This document shows, in pieces, positions 1-8,100 of a stretch of 22,028 nucleotides of DNA. The DNA comes from DAOMOD01 sp035444205. GTDB taxonomy: Bacteria; Pseudomonadota; Gammaproteobacteria; Xanthomonadales; BPKI01. The notes beneath the pieces are model-generated. The model was not told the origin of the DNA and ran no database searches. It saw only the letters and a list, made by a program, of their open reading frames with translations. Both the position numbers and the translations under genes were made by a program. Within the stretch, counting starts at the first letter, position 1. The number at the start of each line of letters is the position of its first letter. The stretch is from positions 1-22,028 of the forward strand of contig DAOMOD010000050.1 of assembly GCA_035444205.1 (NCBI GenBank). Direction: 5' to 3'.

Positions 1-168
1 CTCGACGGCACCGCCAAGGGTGGCGTGGTGTTTGCGCTGGCGCGCGAGTTCGGCCTGCCGATCCGTTTCGTCGGCCTGGGCGAGGGTGTCGAGGACCTGC
101 GCGAGTTCGAGCCGCAGGCTTTCGTGGACGCGTTGCTGCCCGAAAGGGTGGGTACGTCCGCATCGTGA
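1..168 (+). CDS. ftsY: Signal recognition particle receptor FtsY, C-terminal end (partial)
   Basis: Frame 1 is open from the first base to a TGA at 166-168 and encodes the last 55 residues of FtsY, the SRP-receptor GTPase that docks ribosome–SRP complexes at the inner membrane. The visible part contains the LDGTAKGG motif of the SRP-type GTPase NG domain, followed by the GLPIRFVGLGE and EDLREFEP segments that close this family's G domain. The start and most of the gene lie outside the window. An AsmA-like gene begins 25 bases downstream on the same strand. The assignment rests on recognised family motifs and is firm although only a fragment is present. Confidence 0.93.
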   Translation, partial: LDGTAKGGVVFALAREFGLPIRFVGLGEGVEDLREFEPQAFVDALLPERVGTSAS

Positions 169-193
169 TCCATCGTCGGAACCATGCACGCCC

Positions 194-1285
194 ATGACCA
201 GGCGCCGCCGACGCTGGCTGATTCTTGTCGCGGTGCTGGTGGCGCTTGCGGTCGGTGCCAGTGTGCTGATCCGGCACCTTACGCGGCCCGAGCAACTGGC
301 GCGGATGCTGGTCCAACAGATCGAGCAGCGCACCGGATTGATTCTGGGCATGGGCGCGCAACCGGATATCCGCCTGCTGCCGCGCCTGTCGCTTGAACTG
401 AGGGACGTCACCGTGGCGCTCGCGTCAGGAGAGATCCTGCTGGCGGCGGACAGCCTGGAATTGGCCCTGCCCTGGCGCACCCTGCGCGAGCCGGTGGTGT
501 CGCTGGATACGCTGGCATTGCACGGTGCGCTGGTCGACCTCGATGTCCTTTGGCAGTTCGCCACGGAGGATGAACAGGCGGGCCCACCGCCACCCCTCAG
601 ACTGCCACCGGTGGCCAGCCACCTGCGCCTGACCGACAGTCGCATCGTCTCGGCGGCACGCGGTTTCAGCCTGGAAGGTCTTTTCATCGACAGCGCACCT
701 CTGGTCGAGTCCGCACCCTGGCGTTTCAATGCGCGCGGCCGGATTCACCGCAAGGATCGCGAGACGCCGCGAACCTTCCTGTTCGACCTCGCCACGGTGC
801 CGCGGCACACGCCGGGCGGCATTCGACTGGCCGATTTCAGCGCCTCGCTGGAACGCAGCGGCGACCCGCCCCTGCAGGCCAAGTTGCGCGGCGTGCTGGA
901 ACTGGCGCCGCCACAGACAAGCGGCGAAGTGGTGCTGAAACTGTCGCGCTGGCCGCGCGAACTGCCGGATTTCCCGCTGGACGGTGCTCTGGTCGCCCCG
1001 GTGGAACTGTCGCTGCGCTGGAGCGCGTTCGGAATGGGACCGGGCAACGCGGCGTTCCGTCTGAGCCGGGATGAACTCAGTCTCGACGGCGAACTTGCTT
1101 TCGGCGATGTGCTGGGCTGGCTCACCGCGGGCAGCATTGCCGTCGGACCGGGCGCCGACGGCGGCCTGCCGCCCGCACCGCCAGTACGGGGCGCGGTGCG
1201 CGTGCCGCGCGTGACCATCGATGACATCGAGCTGGAAGGTTTCGAGATCATCCTGCGCGACGCCCCTGCCGACCAGGAGCCGTGA
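194..1285 (+). CDS. AsmA-like inner-membrane-anchored protein
   Basis: This 363-residue protein starts at ATG 194. The frame is open further upstream, but that part overlaps ftsY and reads as a shadow. The N-terminus is arginine-rich (residues 2-7) followed by one hydrophobic segment (about residues 8-26), giving a signal anchor with the bulk of the protein in the periplasm. The following segment (QQIEQRTGLILGMG, then LLPRLSLELRDVTV) matches the beginning of AsmA family proteins, which are linked to outer-membrane lipid transport and assembly. It is shorter than classical AsmA (about 600 residues), so it is either a short family member or an N-terminal-domain-only paralogue. Its stop overlaps the GTG start of mutY (GTGA), suggesting translational coupling. 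Family assignment is good; specific function is unknown. Confidence 0.8.
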   Translation: MTRRRRRWLILVAVLVALAVGASVLIRHLTRPEQLARMLVQQIEQRTGLILGMGAQPDIRLLPRLSLELRDVTVALASGEILLAADSLELALPWRTLREPVVSLDTLALHGALVDLDVLWQFATEDEQAGPPPPLRLPPVASHLRLTDSRIVSAARGFSLEGLFIDSAPLVESAPWRFNARGRIHRKDRETPRTFLFDLATVPRHTPGGIRLADFSASLERSGDPPLQAKLRGVLELAPPQTSGEVVLKLSRWPRELPDFPLDGALVAPVELSLRWSAFGMGPGNAAFRLSRDELSLDGELAFGDVLGWLTAGSIAVGPGADGGLPPAPPVRGAVRVPRVTIDDIELEGFEIILRDAPADQEP

Positions 1286-2307
1286 AGCGCAACTTTTCCA
1301 CACGGTTGCTGGCATGGTTCGAGCGCCACGGACGTCACGACCTGCCCTGGCAGCACCCGCGCGAGCCTTACCGCGTGTGGCTCGCCGAAATCATGCTGCA
1401 GCAGACACGGGTTGCCACGGTCATTCCCTACTTCCAGCGGTTCGTCGCCGCGCTGCCCGACGTCCGCGCGCTTGCCGAGGCCGACGAGGACCGCGTCCTG
1501 TCCTTGTGGTCCGGGCTCGGCTACTACCGTCGCGCACACTTCATGCACCAGGCGGCGCGACGCATCGTCGACCACTTCGGTGGCGGGTTTCCGCGCGACC
1601 TGCATACGCTGACCGTGCTGCCCGGCATCGGCCGTTCCACCGCCGCGGCCATCCTGGCCCAGTCGTTCGGACTCAGACACGCCATCCTCGATGGCAACGT
1701 CAAGCGGGTATTGGCGCGCCATCTTGGTATCGCTGGCTGGCCGGGCGAGGCAAGGGTCGAAAATGCCCTGTGGCGTGAAGCCGAAATACGCACCCCGCAG
1801 CGGCGCGTGGCCGACTACACCCAGGCGATCATGGACCTCGGCGCCACCGTGTGCGTGCGCAGCGCGCCCCTCTGCGGAGACTGCCCGCTGGCCGCGGACT
1901 GCGTCGCTCTGCGCGATGGACGCATCGCCGAACTGCCCGCACCGCGACCGTCAAGAAGGATTCCCGCGCGCGACGCACTGCTGCTGGTCGAGCACGACAC
2001 CCGCGGCCGCGTGCGCCTGGTCAAGCGCGCGCCGACAGGAGTCTGGCCTGCCCTGTGGAGCCTTCCCGAGATCGAGTGCGCGCCCCCGCAAAGCCGCCGC
2101 ATCGCGGGCTTCGAGCACAGCTTCACCCACTTCCGCCTGCGTGCCGAGATCTGCGCGCGCGACATCGGTCCTGCAGCGGATGGCGTCGCCGAATCCGTCC
2201 CATCCATGCTTGCCGGGCCCGACGATGTCGCCGCCATCGCCCTGCCCGCCCCGGTAAGATCCCGGCTTGTCCGCTTCTGGGAGAACGAAGAATGGCGAGA
2301 ACCGTGA
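1282..2307 (+). CDS. mutY: Adenine DNA glycosylase MutY
   Basis: MutY removes adenine mispaired with 8-oxoguanine and protects against G:C to T:A mutation. The 341-residue product has the helix-hairpin-helix glycosylase fold. The catalytic Glu36 lies in LAEIMLQQT, the hairpin is LPGIGRSTAAAIL, and the catalytic Asp137 lies in ILDGNVKRVLAR. The 4Fe-4S cluster ligands are C191, C198, C201 and C207 with the expected C-X6-C-X2-C-X5-C spacing. The C-terminal third, with HSFTHFRL, is the NUDIX-like domain that reads 8-oxoG. The start is GTG 1282, which overlaps the preceding stop and gives the family-typical N-terminus. The end overlaps yggX by 16 bases, so the genes are probably co-transcribed. 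All key residues are present. Confidence 0.97.
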   Translation: MKRNFSTRLLAWFERHGRHDLPWQHPREPYRVWLAEIMLQQTRVATVIPYFQRFVAALPDVRALAEADEDRVLSLWSGLGYYRRAHFMHQAARRIVDHFGGGFPRDLHTLTVLPGIGRSTAAAILAQSFGLRHAILDGNVKRVLARHLGIAGWPGEARVENALWREAEIRTPQRRVADYTQAIMDLGATVCVRSAPLCGDCPLAADCVALRDGRIAELPAPRPSRRIPARDALLLVEHDTRGRVRLVKRAPTGVWPALWSLPEIECAPPQSRRIAGFEHSFTHFRLRAEICARDIGPAADGVAESVPSMLAGPDDVAAIALPAPVRSRLVRFWENEEWREP

Positions 2308-2564
2308 AATGCGTGAAACTGGGCCGCGAAGCCGAGGGCCTGGACTTCGCCCCATGGCCCGGCGAACTCGGCAAGCGCATCTTCGACAGCGTGTCGAAAC
2401 CGGCCTGGCAGGAATGGCTGGCGCACCAGACCATGCTGATCAACGAGAACCGGCTGAGCCCGCTGGACCCCTCCACGCGCAGCTTCCTCGCCATCGAGAT
2501 GGAGAAGTACTTCTTCGGCGAGGGCGCCGAGAAACCGGCGGGCTACGTCCCGCCGGAAACCTGA
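2292..2564 (+). CDS. yggX: Fe(2+)-trafficking / oxidative damage protection protein YggX
   Basis: This 90-residue protein has the usual YggX length and begins at ATG 2292, inside the end of mutY. The N-terminal CVKLGREAEGLDFAPWPGEL block contains the conserved cysteine, and WLAHQTMLINENRLSPLDP and FLAIEMEKYFF are family signatures. YggX proteins are cytosolic; they protect iron-sulfur enzymes from oxidative damage and may move ferrous iron. Placement directly after mutY, which carries an Fe-S cluster, is the common arrangement in gammaproteobacteria and fits a shared oxidative-damage role. Confidence 0.97.
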   Translation: MARTVKCVKLGREAEGLDFAPWPGELGKRIFDSVSKPAWQEWLAHQTMLINENRLSPLDPSTRSFLAIEMEKYFFGEGAEKPAGYVPPET

Positions 2565-2589
2565 GGGCCGCAGTCCATGCACTTCGCAG

Positions 2590-2607
2590 GGCGCAGCCTG
2601 CTGCGCC
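2590..2607 (+). terminator. GC-rich hairpin downstream of yggX, possible weak terminator
   Basis: A perfect 8-bp stem (GGCGCAGC and its complement) with a 2-base loop lies 25 bases after the yggX stop. Only two T residues follow it, so it does not meet the rule for an intrinsic terminator. It could be a transcript-end stabilising hairpin or part of the surrounding repeat-like sequence. The rest of the 2565-2749 gap holds one dispersed repeat and no gene that I can support. Confidence 0.3.
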
Positions 2608-2648
2608 TTCGGACCAGGCGCCCCAAAGGGATTGGTGCCGAGCAAGCA

Positions 2649-2672
2649 TGTCCTGCGCCGTGTCGAAGGGCT
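2649..2672. repeat. Short dispersed repeat (FDxAQD-type), copy 1
   Basis: The stretch TGTCCTGCGCCGTGTCGAAG and the bases after it resemble the sequence at 15167-15189. Read on the minus strand, both encode a P-F-D-x-A-Q-D peptide, a pattern I know as a widespread short intergenic repeat in GC-rich proteobacterial genomes. It lies between yggX and the lipoprotein gene and is not coding. Confidence 0.5.
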
Positions 2673-2749
2673 CGGCACTACGGCGGCCAAGGCCGATACC
2701 CGCTCGTTGTAGAGCGTGGCTTGCTGCGCTGATGGTCCCGGAGCTCCGG

Positions 2750-3145
2750 CTATCTCCCGCGCACCGTGCGCATTTCCTGGCGTACCAGACGGTAGTCGAC
2801 CGGCCGGATCTCCTCGATCCGGCAACGATCCCCATCGATGCGCACGAAATCGAACCGGCTGCGCAGCACCGGCGCCTGAAACTCGACGGCGACCGAACGG
2901 GCAAAGTCGATATTCGTGCACGGCTCCTGCACGCGGATCACGAAGGCCTCGTTGACCGAGCGCCACACCACCAGATGGTAGCGGTCAAGGGGCCGCCAAT
3001 CGGTGAGCCGGAACGCGCGCACGTCCTCGACCGGCTCCCCCATGTGCTTGAAATACGCCTGCGCCTCGGCATGGCGCGCGGGCTTGGTGGCGCAGCCTGC
3101 GACGACTGCCACGGCGATCGTCATTGCCAGCAAACGAATGATCAT
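2750..3145 (-). CDS. Small lipoprotein, DUF6491-like
   Basis: This 131-residue protein starts at ATG 3145 (minus strand) behind a GAGGAA ribosome-binding site. Residues 1-17 form a lipoprotein signal peptide ending in the lipobox VAGC, with the lipidated cysteine at residue 18. The mature part carries DWRPLDRYHLVVW, a central PCTNIDF segment and, near the end, RIDGDRCRIEEIRPVDY. This pattern resembles the DUF6491 lipoproteins common in Xanthomonadales, whose function is not known. Two cysteines of the mature domain (in PC and DRC) may form a disulfide. It stands alone between yggX (convergent) and the tRNA. The lipoprotein call is firm; the DUF assignment is from memory of the pattern. Confidence 0.8.
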   Translation of the reverse strand: MIIRLLAMTIAVAVVAGCATKPARHAEAQAYFKHMGEPVEDVRAFRLTDWRPLDRYHLVVWRSVNEAFVIRVQEPCTNIDFARSVAVEFQAPVLRSRFDFVRIDGDRCRIEEIRPVDYRLVRQEMRTVRGR

Positions 3146-3240
3146 TGCAGGAAATTCCTCAGCGGGGTCTACCCTACAGGACGAGGTTCATTGAACACCC
3201 GTCGCCACTGCGTGACTAGCTGTTCAGCGTGGAGTTCGAC

Positions 3241-3269
3241 TTGACGCAGGAACGCCGCGAGGCTCTAAT
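3241..3269 (+). promoter_or_regulatory. Sigma70-type promoter for tRNA-Phe
   Basis: TTGACG at 3241-3246 and TCTAAT at 3264-3269 are separated by exactly 17 bases, about 50 bases upstream of the mature tRNA. The bases after the -10 box are very GC-rich, as in growth-rate and stringently controlled stable-RNA promoters. This is a motif match plus context; the transcription start is inferred to be near 3276. Confidence 0.6.
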
Positions 3270-3317
3270 ACGCGGCCTTCGCGCGGTCCCGTCCGGGTCC
3301 GCCAGCGCTCCGGACAT

Positions 3318-3393
3318 GGCCAGGTAGCTCAGTTGGTAGAGCAGGGGACTGAAAATCCCCGTGTCGGCGGTTCGATTCCGTCCCTGGCCACCA
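3318..3393 (+). tRNA. tRNA-Phe (anticodon GAA)
   Basis: A complete cloverleaf can be folded. The acceptor stem is GGCCAGG paired with CCTGGCC, the D-arm is GCTC/GAGC, and the anticodon stem GGGGA/TCCCC carries loop CTGAAAA with anticodon GAA. The T-arm has loop TTCGATT with one G-T pair in its stem. The discriminator is A3390 and CCA (3391-3393) is encoded in the genome. The sequence closely resembles other gammaproteobacterial tRNA-Phe genes. No intrinsic terminator with a T-run is evident before the convergent phosphatase gene ends at 3418. Confidence 0.97.
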
Positions 3394-3417
3394 TTCTTCC
3401 TTTCCCCACACGCATTC

Positions 3418-5460
3418 TCACGCCCCCACCACACCCCCGTCTTCGCGGCTGATTACCAGGGTGGCCGAACGCGGGCGATTGGGGGCGCCGTCCGGCCAGT
3501 GGGAGGTCCATTGGCCACTGTGAAACTGGAACAGGGTGGTGGTTTCGCCGGGGTGCTGGACATTGACAAACAGGGTGCGGCGATCCGGCGTCGATACCAC
3601 GCCGGCGATCTCCTGCCCCACCGGGCCGACCAGGAACCTGCGCAGATCGCCAGTGGCCGGATCGGCGCACAGCATCTGGTTGTTGCCGAAGCGGGCATGG
3701 TCGCCGCGGTTCATCAGCGTGCGCGAGATGTCGGTCTGGATCCACAAGCGGCCATCGCCATCAAACCAGAGGCCGTCGGGTGCGGCGAAGATGTTGCTTT
3801 CGTCCAGCGCGCGTCCGGCCACCTTTCCTCGGGTCCTGTCGCCGGCGAAGGCGAAGATGTCCCAACTGAAACCTTCCACGGCCGGGTCGTCGGTGCTTGC
3901 GGGCAGGGGCGCATCCTCGCGCCAGCGCACGATGTGGCCGAATGGGTTGGGGCCGCGCGGGTTCGCGGCATCGGTCTGGCCGGGCCGGCGTGCGGTGTTG
4001 TTGGTGAGGGTGAAGTACACCTCGCGCGTGTGCGGGTGCACGGCGCCCCATTCCGGGCGGTCCATGCGGGTGGCGCCGACCAGGTCGGCAGCGGCGCGGG
4101 TGTTGATCAGCACTTCGGCCTGGTCGCGGAAACCGTTGTCCGCGGTCAGGCCGTTTTCGCCATGGCGCAGAGCGATCCAGCGGCCGCGGCCTTCGGGCTC
4201 GAAACGCGCCACGTACAGCGTGCCCTCGTCGAGCAGGTGGCCGCCGGCGTCGGCGGCGTTGTAGGGCTGGCGGCTGACGTATTTGTAGATGTACTCGAAC
4301 ACGGCGTCGTCGCCGGAATAGGCCACCAGCGGTCTGCCCTCTTCGGGCGGCTGGAAGACGATGCCCTCGTGGGCGAAGCGGCCGAGTGCGGTGCGCTTCA
4401 CAGGCACGCTGTCAGGATCCTGCGGATCGATCTCGACGATCCAGCCGAAGGTGTTGGGTTCGTTGCGATAGTCCTGTTCGGGGCGATCGTCGGTGCGTCT
4501 GGCATCGAAGCGGCGGAACTCCCCCTGCGGGTCGTCATGCGCCCGCACCGTGTGCCAGCCGCGTGCGCTGTACCAGCCGAGGCGGCCGGGATTGGTGCGC
4601 ACGCCGTAGCGGGCGTGCTCTCGCGGCGGTTGGGCGTCGCGGTTGGCGAAGTAATCCGCCCAGTTCTCCTCGCAGGCGAGGTAGGTGCCCCAGGGTGTGA
4701 AACCGTGGGCGCAATTGTTCATGGTGCCACGTGTGCGGGTGCCGTCTGGGCTGTACGCAGTGCGCATCAATGCGTGCCCGCGCGCGGGGCCTGCGATCTC
4801 CATCGGCGTGCCGGCGGTGATGCGGCGGTTGCGGCGGTCGCGCACCAGTTCCCAGCGGCCGTCAGCGCGACGGCGGATGCTGGAGACGCTGACGCCGTGC
4901 GCGTTGATCTCCTTCAATACTTCCTCGGCCGGACGCGGCGTCGTCAGCGTGGGTCCGTTCGGGTGCAGGAACAGCCAGTCGATGTACTCGTGGTTCATCA
5001 CCAGCAGGCCGGCATCGGAGCGCGGCGTGCCGTTTTCGTCGAGCGCCGGAAAGAAGTGCATGCCGTCGTGGTGCATGCCCATCTGTTCGGCCTGGTCGGC
5101 GGCGCTGTTGCCGGCACCGGGGTCGAAGGCGGGATAGCTGCCACAGATCGGCTCGCCCCAGGGGAGGATCACCTGCACGCGATAGCCGGGCGGGACGACA
5201 ACGGTATCGGCATCGCCGACAGGCACCGGCGTGAAACCGAGCAGCGAACCCGCCATCGGCCTTCGTGGTGTCGTATCCGCGCAGGCTCCGAGCGGCAGGC
5301 CGAACATTGCGACCACGGCCGCGCCGAGACCGCCCTTGAGGAAGGCACGACGGCTGACGGCTTCGCAAAGCACGTCCTCGAAGCTGGGGTTGTGGCACGG
5401 GTTGCACAGCGGCTCGTCGTCGCTGTCGGCGCGGGCGGGGTCGAAGGAGTGTTCCGTCAT
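3418..5460 (-). CDS. PhoX-family phosphatase (DUF839), Tat-exported
   Basis: This 680-residue protein starts at ATG 5460. The N-terminus has the PhoX-typical NPSFEDVL element, then a twin-arginine signal SRRAFLKGG (arginines 37-38) and a hydrophobic stretch to about residue 59. The core contains NNCAHGFTPWGTYLACEEN with Cys250 and Glu264/265, the signature around the iron-ligating cysteine and calcium site of PhoX alkaline phosphatases. EYIYKYVS and GLWFDGDGRLWI are further family blocks. PhoX enzymes release phosphate from organic phosphomonoesters outside the cytoplasm. The cysteine at residue 60 follows LGA, so the protein might also be a Tat-exported lipoprotein. The open frame continues upstream of 5460, but that part is antisense to the permease. 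No Pho box was recognised in the 203-base gap upstream. Confidence 0.9.
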   Translation of the reverse strand: MTEHSFDPARADSDDEPLCNPCHNPSFEDVLCEAVSRRAFLKGGLGAAVVAMFGLPLGACADTTPRRPMAGSLLGFTPVPVGDADTVVVPPGYRVQVILPWGEPICGSYPAFDPGAGNSAADQAEQMGMHHDGMHFFPALDENGTPRSDAGLLVMNHEYIDWLFLHPNGPTLTTPRPAEEVLKEINAHGVSVSSIRRRADGRWELVRDRRNRRITAGTPMEIAGPARGHALMRTAYSPDGTRTRGTMNNCAHGFTPWGTYLACEENWADYFANRDAQPPREHARYGVRTNPGRLGWYSARGWHTVRAHDDPQGEFRRFDARRTDDRPEQDYRNEPNTFGWIVEIDPQDPDSVPVKRTALGRFAHEGIVFQPPEEGRPLVAYSGDDAVFEYIYKYVSRQPYNAADAGGHLLDEGTLYVARFEPEGRGRWIALRHGENGLTADNGFRDQAEVLINTRAAADLVGATRMDRPEWGAVHPHTREVYFTLTNNTARRPGQTDAANPRGPNPFGHIVRWREDAPLPASTDDPAVEGFSWDIFAFAGDRTRGKVAGRALDESNIFAAPDGLWFDGDGRLWIQTDISRTLMNRGDHARFGNNQMLCADPATGDLRRFLVGPVGQEIAGVVSTPDRRTLFVNVQHPGETTTLFQFHSGQWTSHWPDGAPNRPRSATLVISREDGGVVGA

Positions 5461-5594
5461 GCGTGGGGTGGGCGCACTGAGCTCGGCCTGCGGATCGCGA
5501 AGCTTGCCACAGGTGCGTGACCGGGCGGTGGCGAGGCGATGCCGATCATGGCCGCGTCGATATGCCACGCGGTCGAGGCGACCTTCGTTCCGTT

Positions 5595-5667
5595 GTGGAG
5601 CCCACCTGTGGGCGACACAGGTGTCGCTTCGAAGCGAGGGGATGGTCGCGCACGGGTGCGCTCCTAC
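5595..5667. repeat. Two REP-like palindromes between permease and phoX
   Basis: Copy A (5595-5616) reads GTGGAG, stem CCCAC/GTGGG, CGAC on the plus strand. Copy B (5645-5667) reads GTAGGAG, stem CGCAC/GTGCG, CGAC on the minus strand. They form a head-to-head pair and belong to the family seen at 15026 and 20.1-20.3 kb. Copy B contributes the stop codon (TAG at 5664-5666) of the permease gene. No other feature is seen in the 5461-5663 gap. Confidence 0.75.
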
Positions 5668-6977
5668 GGCCGTTGTTGTCGGTCCGTTGTGTCCGTCGCA
5701 CGCCGCAGCACGAATATGACCACACCTACCAGCACCGCCACACCTGCCGCCGCCAGGTTGCGCCAGCTTGCCGCGCTGAGCAGGGCCAGCGATACGCCGA
5801 TCGCCAGCAGCGGCACCAGCGGGCCGCCCGGCAGTTCGAAGGCGCCCTCGCGTCCGGCGAAACGCCGGCGCAGCACCAGCACCGATGCGGCGGTGCCGAT
5901 GTAGGCGAACAGCCGTGCCAGCACCGAAAGCAATGCCAGTTCGACAAAGGAACCGCTCAAGGCCAAGGCCAGCGACAGCGCGAACTGCAGCAGGATGGCC
6001 AGATCCGGCGTGCGCCAGCGCGGGTGCACGCGGCCCAGCACAGCCGGCCCGTAGCCGTCCTTCGACAGCGCGTAGAGGTAGCGGGGCCCGAACAGCGTGG
6101 TGTTGCTGATGGTGCCGAGAATCGACACCACGGCGCCGACTGTCAGCAACAGGACCGCAGCCTGCCCGGCGAACATGCCCGCAGCTTCGGCCAGCGGCGA
6201 GGTCGAAGTGGCGAGGTCGGGCAGCGTGCCGAGCGCCACTGCCTGGATGGCGAAATACACCAGAGTGACGATCGCGATCATCGCCAGCAGGGCGAACGGC
6301 AGATCGCGCTTCGGATTGCGGAACTCGCCAGCCGCAGCCGCCGAGTTCTCGAACCCGGCGTAGGCGAACAGCAGCAGCAGCGCCGCTTCGGTAATCCCGG
6401 CACGTGCCGGCAGCACTTCGACCGCCAGCCGCGACCAGTCGATGAAGAACGCCCCGACCGCAATCAGGAACGCCAGCGGCAGGAGCTTGCCGATCACCAG
6501 CACCACCGACAGCCGTGCACCGGAGCGCACGCCGACCAGATTGAAACCGGTCACCAGCCCGAGCCCCAGCAGGATCACCAGCGCCTGCGCCCAACCCGAC
6601 GCCGCCGCCGGCCACAGTTGCGACACCGCCATGGCCAGGCCGTTGCTGAGCGCGGCAGCCGCCGAGATGCGCGTCAGCCAGGTCATCCAGCCGACCTGGA
6701 ATCCGACGAAGTCGCCGAACGCCTCGCGGGTGTAGAGGTAGGCGCCGCCGGGCTGATCGAAGTAGCTGCCGGCCTGGGCGAAACACAACACGATCAGCGC
6801 CACTGCCAGTCCCGCCAGCAGCACCGCCCACAGGCTGGCCGGCCCCAGCAGCAGCGCCGCCGTGGCCGGCAGCAGGTAGATGCCGCTGCCGATCACGCCG
6901 TTGACCGACAGCGCCACGATCTGCCAGCGCGAGACGACGCGCAGCAGATCGGGGCGGGCGTGGTTGGATTCGTTCAT
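5664..6977 (-). CDS. APC-superfamily amino acid/polyamine-type permease
   Basis: This 437-residue, very hydrophobic protein starts at ATG 6977 and has about twelve predicted membrane segments. The first segment carries VNGVIGSGIYLLPA, the glycine-rich TM1 motif of the APC superfamily that binds the substrate's amino and carboxyl groups. FNLVGVRSGARLS, FAYAGFENSAAAAGE and GTISNTTLFGPRYLYALSKDG are other hallmarks of the basic amino acid/polyamine subgroup. Substrate cannot be read from sequence. It lies downstream of xdhC on the same strand, separated by a 51-bp repeat array, so a link to purine breakdown products is possible but unproven. Its last codons lie inside a REP-like palindrome. Confidence 0.87.
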   Translation of the reverse strand: MNESNHARPDLLRVVSRWQIVALSVNGVIGSGIYLLPATAALLLGPASLWAVLLAGLAVALIVLCFAQAGSYFDQPGGAYLYTREAFGDFVGFQVGWMTWLTRISAAAALSNGLAMAVSQLWPAAASGWAQALVILLGLGLVTGFNLVGVRSGARLSVVLVIGKLLPLAFLIAVGAFFIDWSRLAVEVLPARAGITEAALLLLFAYAGFENSAAAAGEFRNPKRDLPFALLAMIAIVTLVYFAIQAVALGTLPDLATSTSPLAEAAGMFAGQAAVLLLTVGAVVSILGTISNTTLFGPRYLYALSKDGYGPAVLGRVHPRWRTPDLAILLQFALSLALALSGSFVELALLSVLARLFAYIGTAASVLVLRRRFAGREGAFELPGGPLVPLLAIGVSLALLSAASWRNLAAAGVAVLVGVVIFVLRRATDTTDRQQRP

Positions 6978-7023
6978 GGCGGCATCATGCGGCAATCGTG
7001 ATCCAGGCGCGGCCGATCGATGA

Positions 7024-7180
7024 AGCAAAGAGCACCCCCATCCCAACCTTCCCCCGCAAGCGGAGGAAGGAGACAAGCAAGAGCGCCCCCATCCCGGCCT
7101 TCCCTCGCACGCAGGGGAAGGAGACAAGCAAGAGCGCCCGCATCCCTGCCTTCCCCCGCGCGCGGAGGAAGGAGACAAGC
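7024..7180. repeat. Tandem array of three 51-bp palindrome-containing units
   Basis: Blocks beginning CCTTCCC at 7047, 7098 and 7149 are spaced exactly 51 bases apart. Each holds an inverted repeat (CCTTCC...GGAAGG around a GC-rich core) followed by AGACAAGC and an AGAGCGCCC-type linker. The palindrome is related to that of the 39-bp array at 10.5 kb. The array fills most of the 241-base gap between xdhC and the permease. The period is a multiple of three, which keeps several frames open, but the peptides look like repeat translations rather than protein. Confidence 0.85.
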
Positions 7181-7218
7181 ACTGCACCTTGCGCGCCGCC
7201 GTGAACCGTTGGCAGGAA

Positions 7219-8100
7219 TCACGCGCCGACCACGCGTGCCGCGCAACGTTGCTGCACCAGTTGCGCAAGGATCGCCACGGCGATCTCGTGCGGTGTTTCC
7301 TCGCCGAGGTCGATGCCGACGGGGGCGGTGACCGGCAACTTCGCCGCCGATGCCGGCAAGGCTTTCAGCACTTCGTCCACGCGGCGGCGGCTGCCCATCA
7401 TGCCGATGAAGTCCGGTGGGTCGTCGGCCAGCACGCTCAGGGCATCGATGTCACTTTGAAAATCGCGCGACAGCAGCACTGCGAACACGCTGCGCGAAGT
7501 GTCGAGCGCGCTGCGCAGCAGGCCGTACTCGCCGCACAGAATCTGCGCGCCGGCGAAGGCCGCGGACGCGAAACAGTCCGGACGCGGGTCGAACACCCAC
7601 AGATCGAAGTCGAGATGCCGCGCCAGTTCGAACAAGGCCAGTCCGCAGTGTCCGGCGCCGACGATGAGAAGTCGGAAATCAGGTTCGAGCAGAAAGTCCT
7701 CTGCAGCGTCGCCAACGGCTGCCGCGGGCAGGGTGGCGGTCAGACCGCTGGCGAGCGTCTCCGCAATGTCATGTGCCAGTGCGCGGTCGGCTTCGCCCTG
7801 CCAGCGGCGCAATGCGACCCGCATGCGGCCGCCGCAGATGCCGGCGGCACCTTCGCCGCCGCTCAGGTCGATGGCGACTTCGCCCTGCGTTTCATCGCCG
7901 GTCAACAGCGCGCGTGCGGCCTCGATCACGCGCGCCTCGGCTTCGCCGCCGCCGATGCTGAACTCGCAGACGTTGCGCCCAATCAACATGCGGCTGCCGA
8001 ACTTGCGCGGCGTGGCACCGCGGGTTTCCAGCACGCTTGCCAGGATCACGGCTTCATCGCGCAGGCGCGAAGCAAGCCGCGCAAACAGGCGCTCATCCAT
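7219..8100 (-). CDS. xdhC: XdhC-family molybdenum cofactor insertion protein
   Basis: XdhC binds the molybdenum cofactor, promotes its sulfuration and delivers it to xanthine dehydrogenase. The 293-residue product has the N-terminal XdhC domain with ETRGATPRKFGSRML (residues 25-39) and SIGGGEAEARVI, then a Rossmann-type domain opening with LLIVGAGHCGLAL. Near the end come GMMGSRRR and VGIDLGEETPHEIAVAILA, both typical of the family. Its ATG (8100) overlaps the xdhB stop by 8 bases, so the two are translationally coupled and form an xdhABC order. Length is normal and no key segment is missing. Confidence 0.93.
   Translation of the reverse strand: MDERLFARLASRLRDEAVILASVLETRGATPRKFGSRMLIGRNVCEFSIGGGEAEARVIEAARALLTGDETQGEVAIDLSGGEGAAGICGGRMRVALRRWQGEADRALAHDIAETLASGLTATLPAAAVGDAAEDFLLEPDFRLLIVGAGHCGLALFELARHLDFDLWVFDPRPDCFASAAFAGAQILCGEYGLLRSALDTSRSVFAVLLSRDFQSDIDALSVLADDPPDFIGMMGSRRRVDEVLKALPASAAKLPVTAPVGIDLGEETPHEIAVAILAQLVQQRCAARVVGA

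Noticed and set aside
3418..6831. A 1137-codon minus-strand open frame spanning phoX and upstream DNA
   Set aside because: Only the part from ATG 5460 is PhoX. The upstream part is out of frame with, and overlaps, the clearly real permease; GC-rich codon bias keeps it open.
6974..7246. Repetitive peptide frames over the 51-bp array
   Set aside because: The unit is a multiple of three, so several frames stay open on both strands; there is no supported start or family, and the palindromes explain the pattern.
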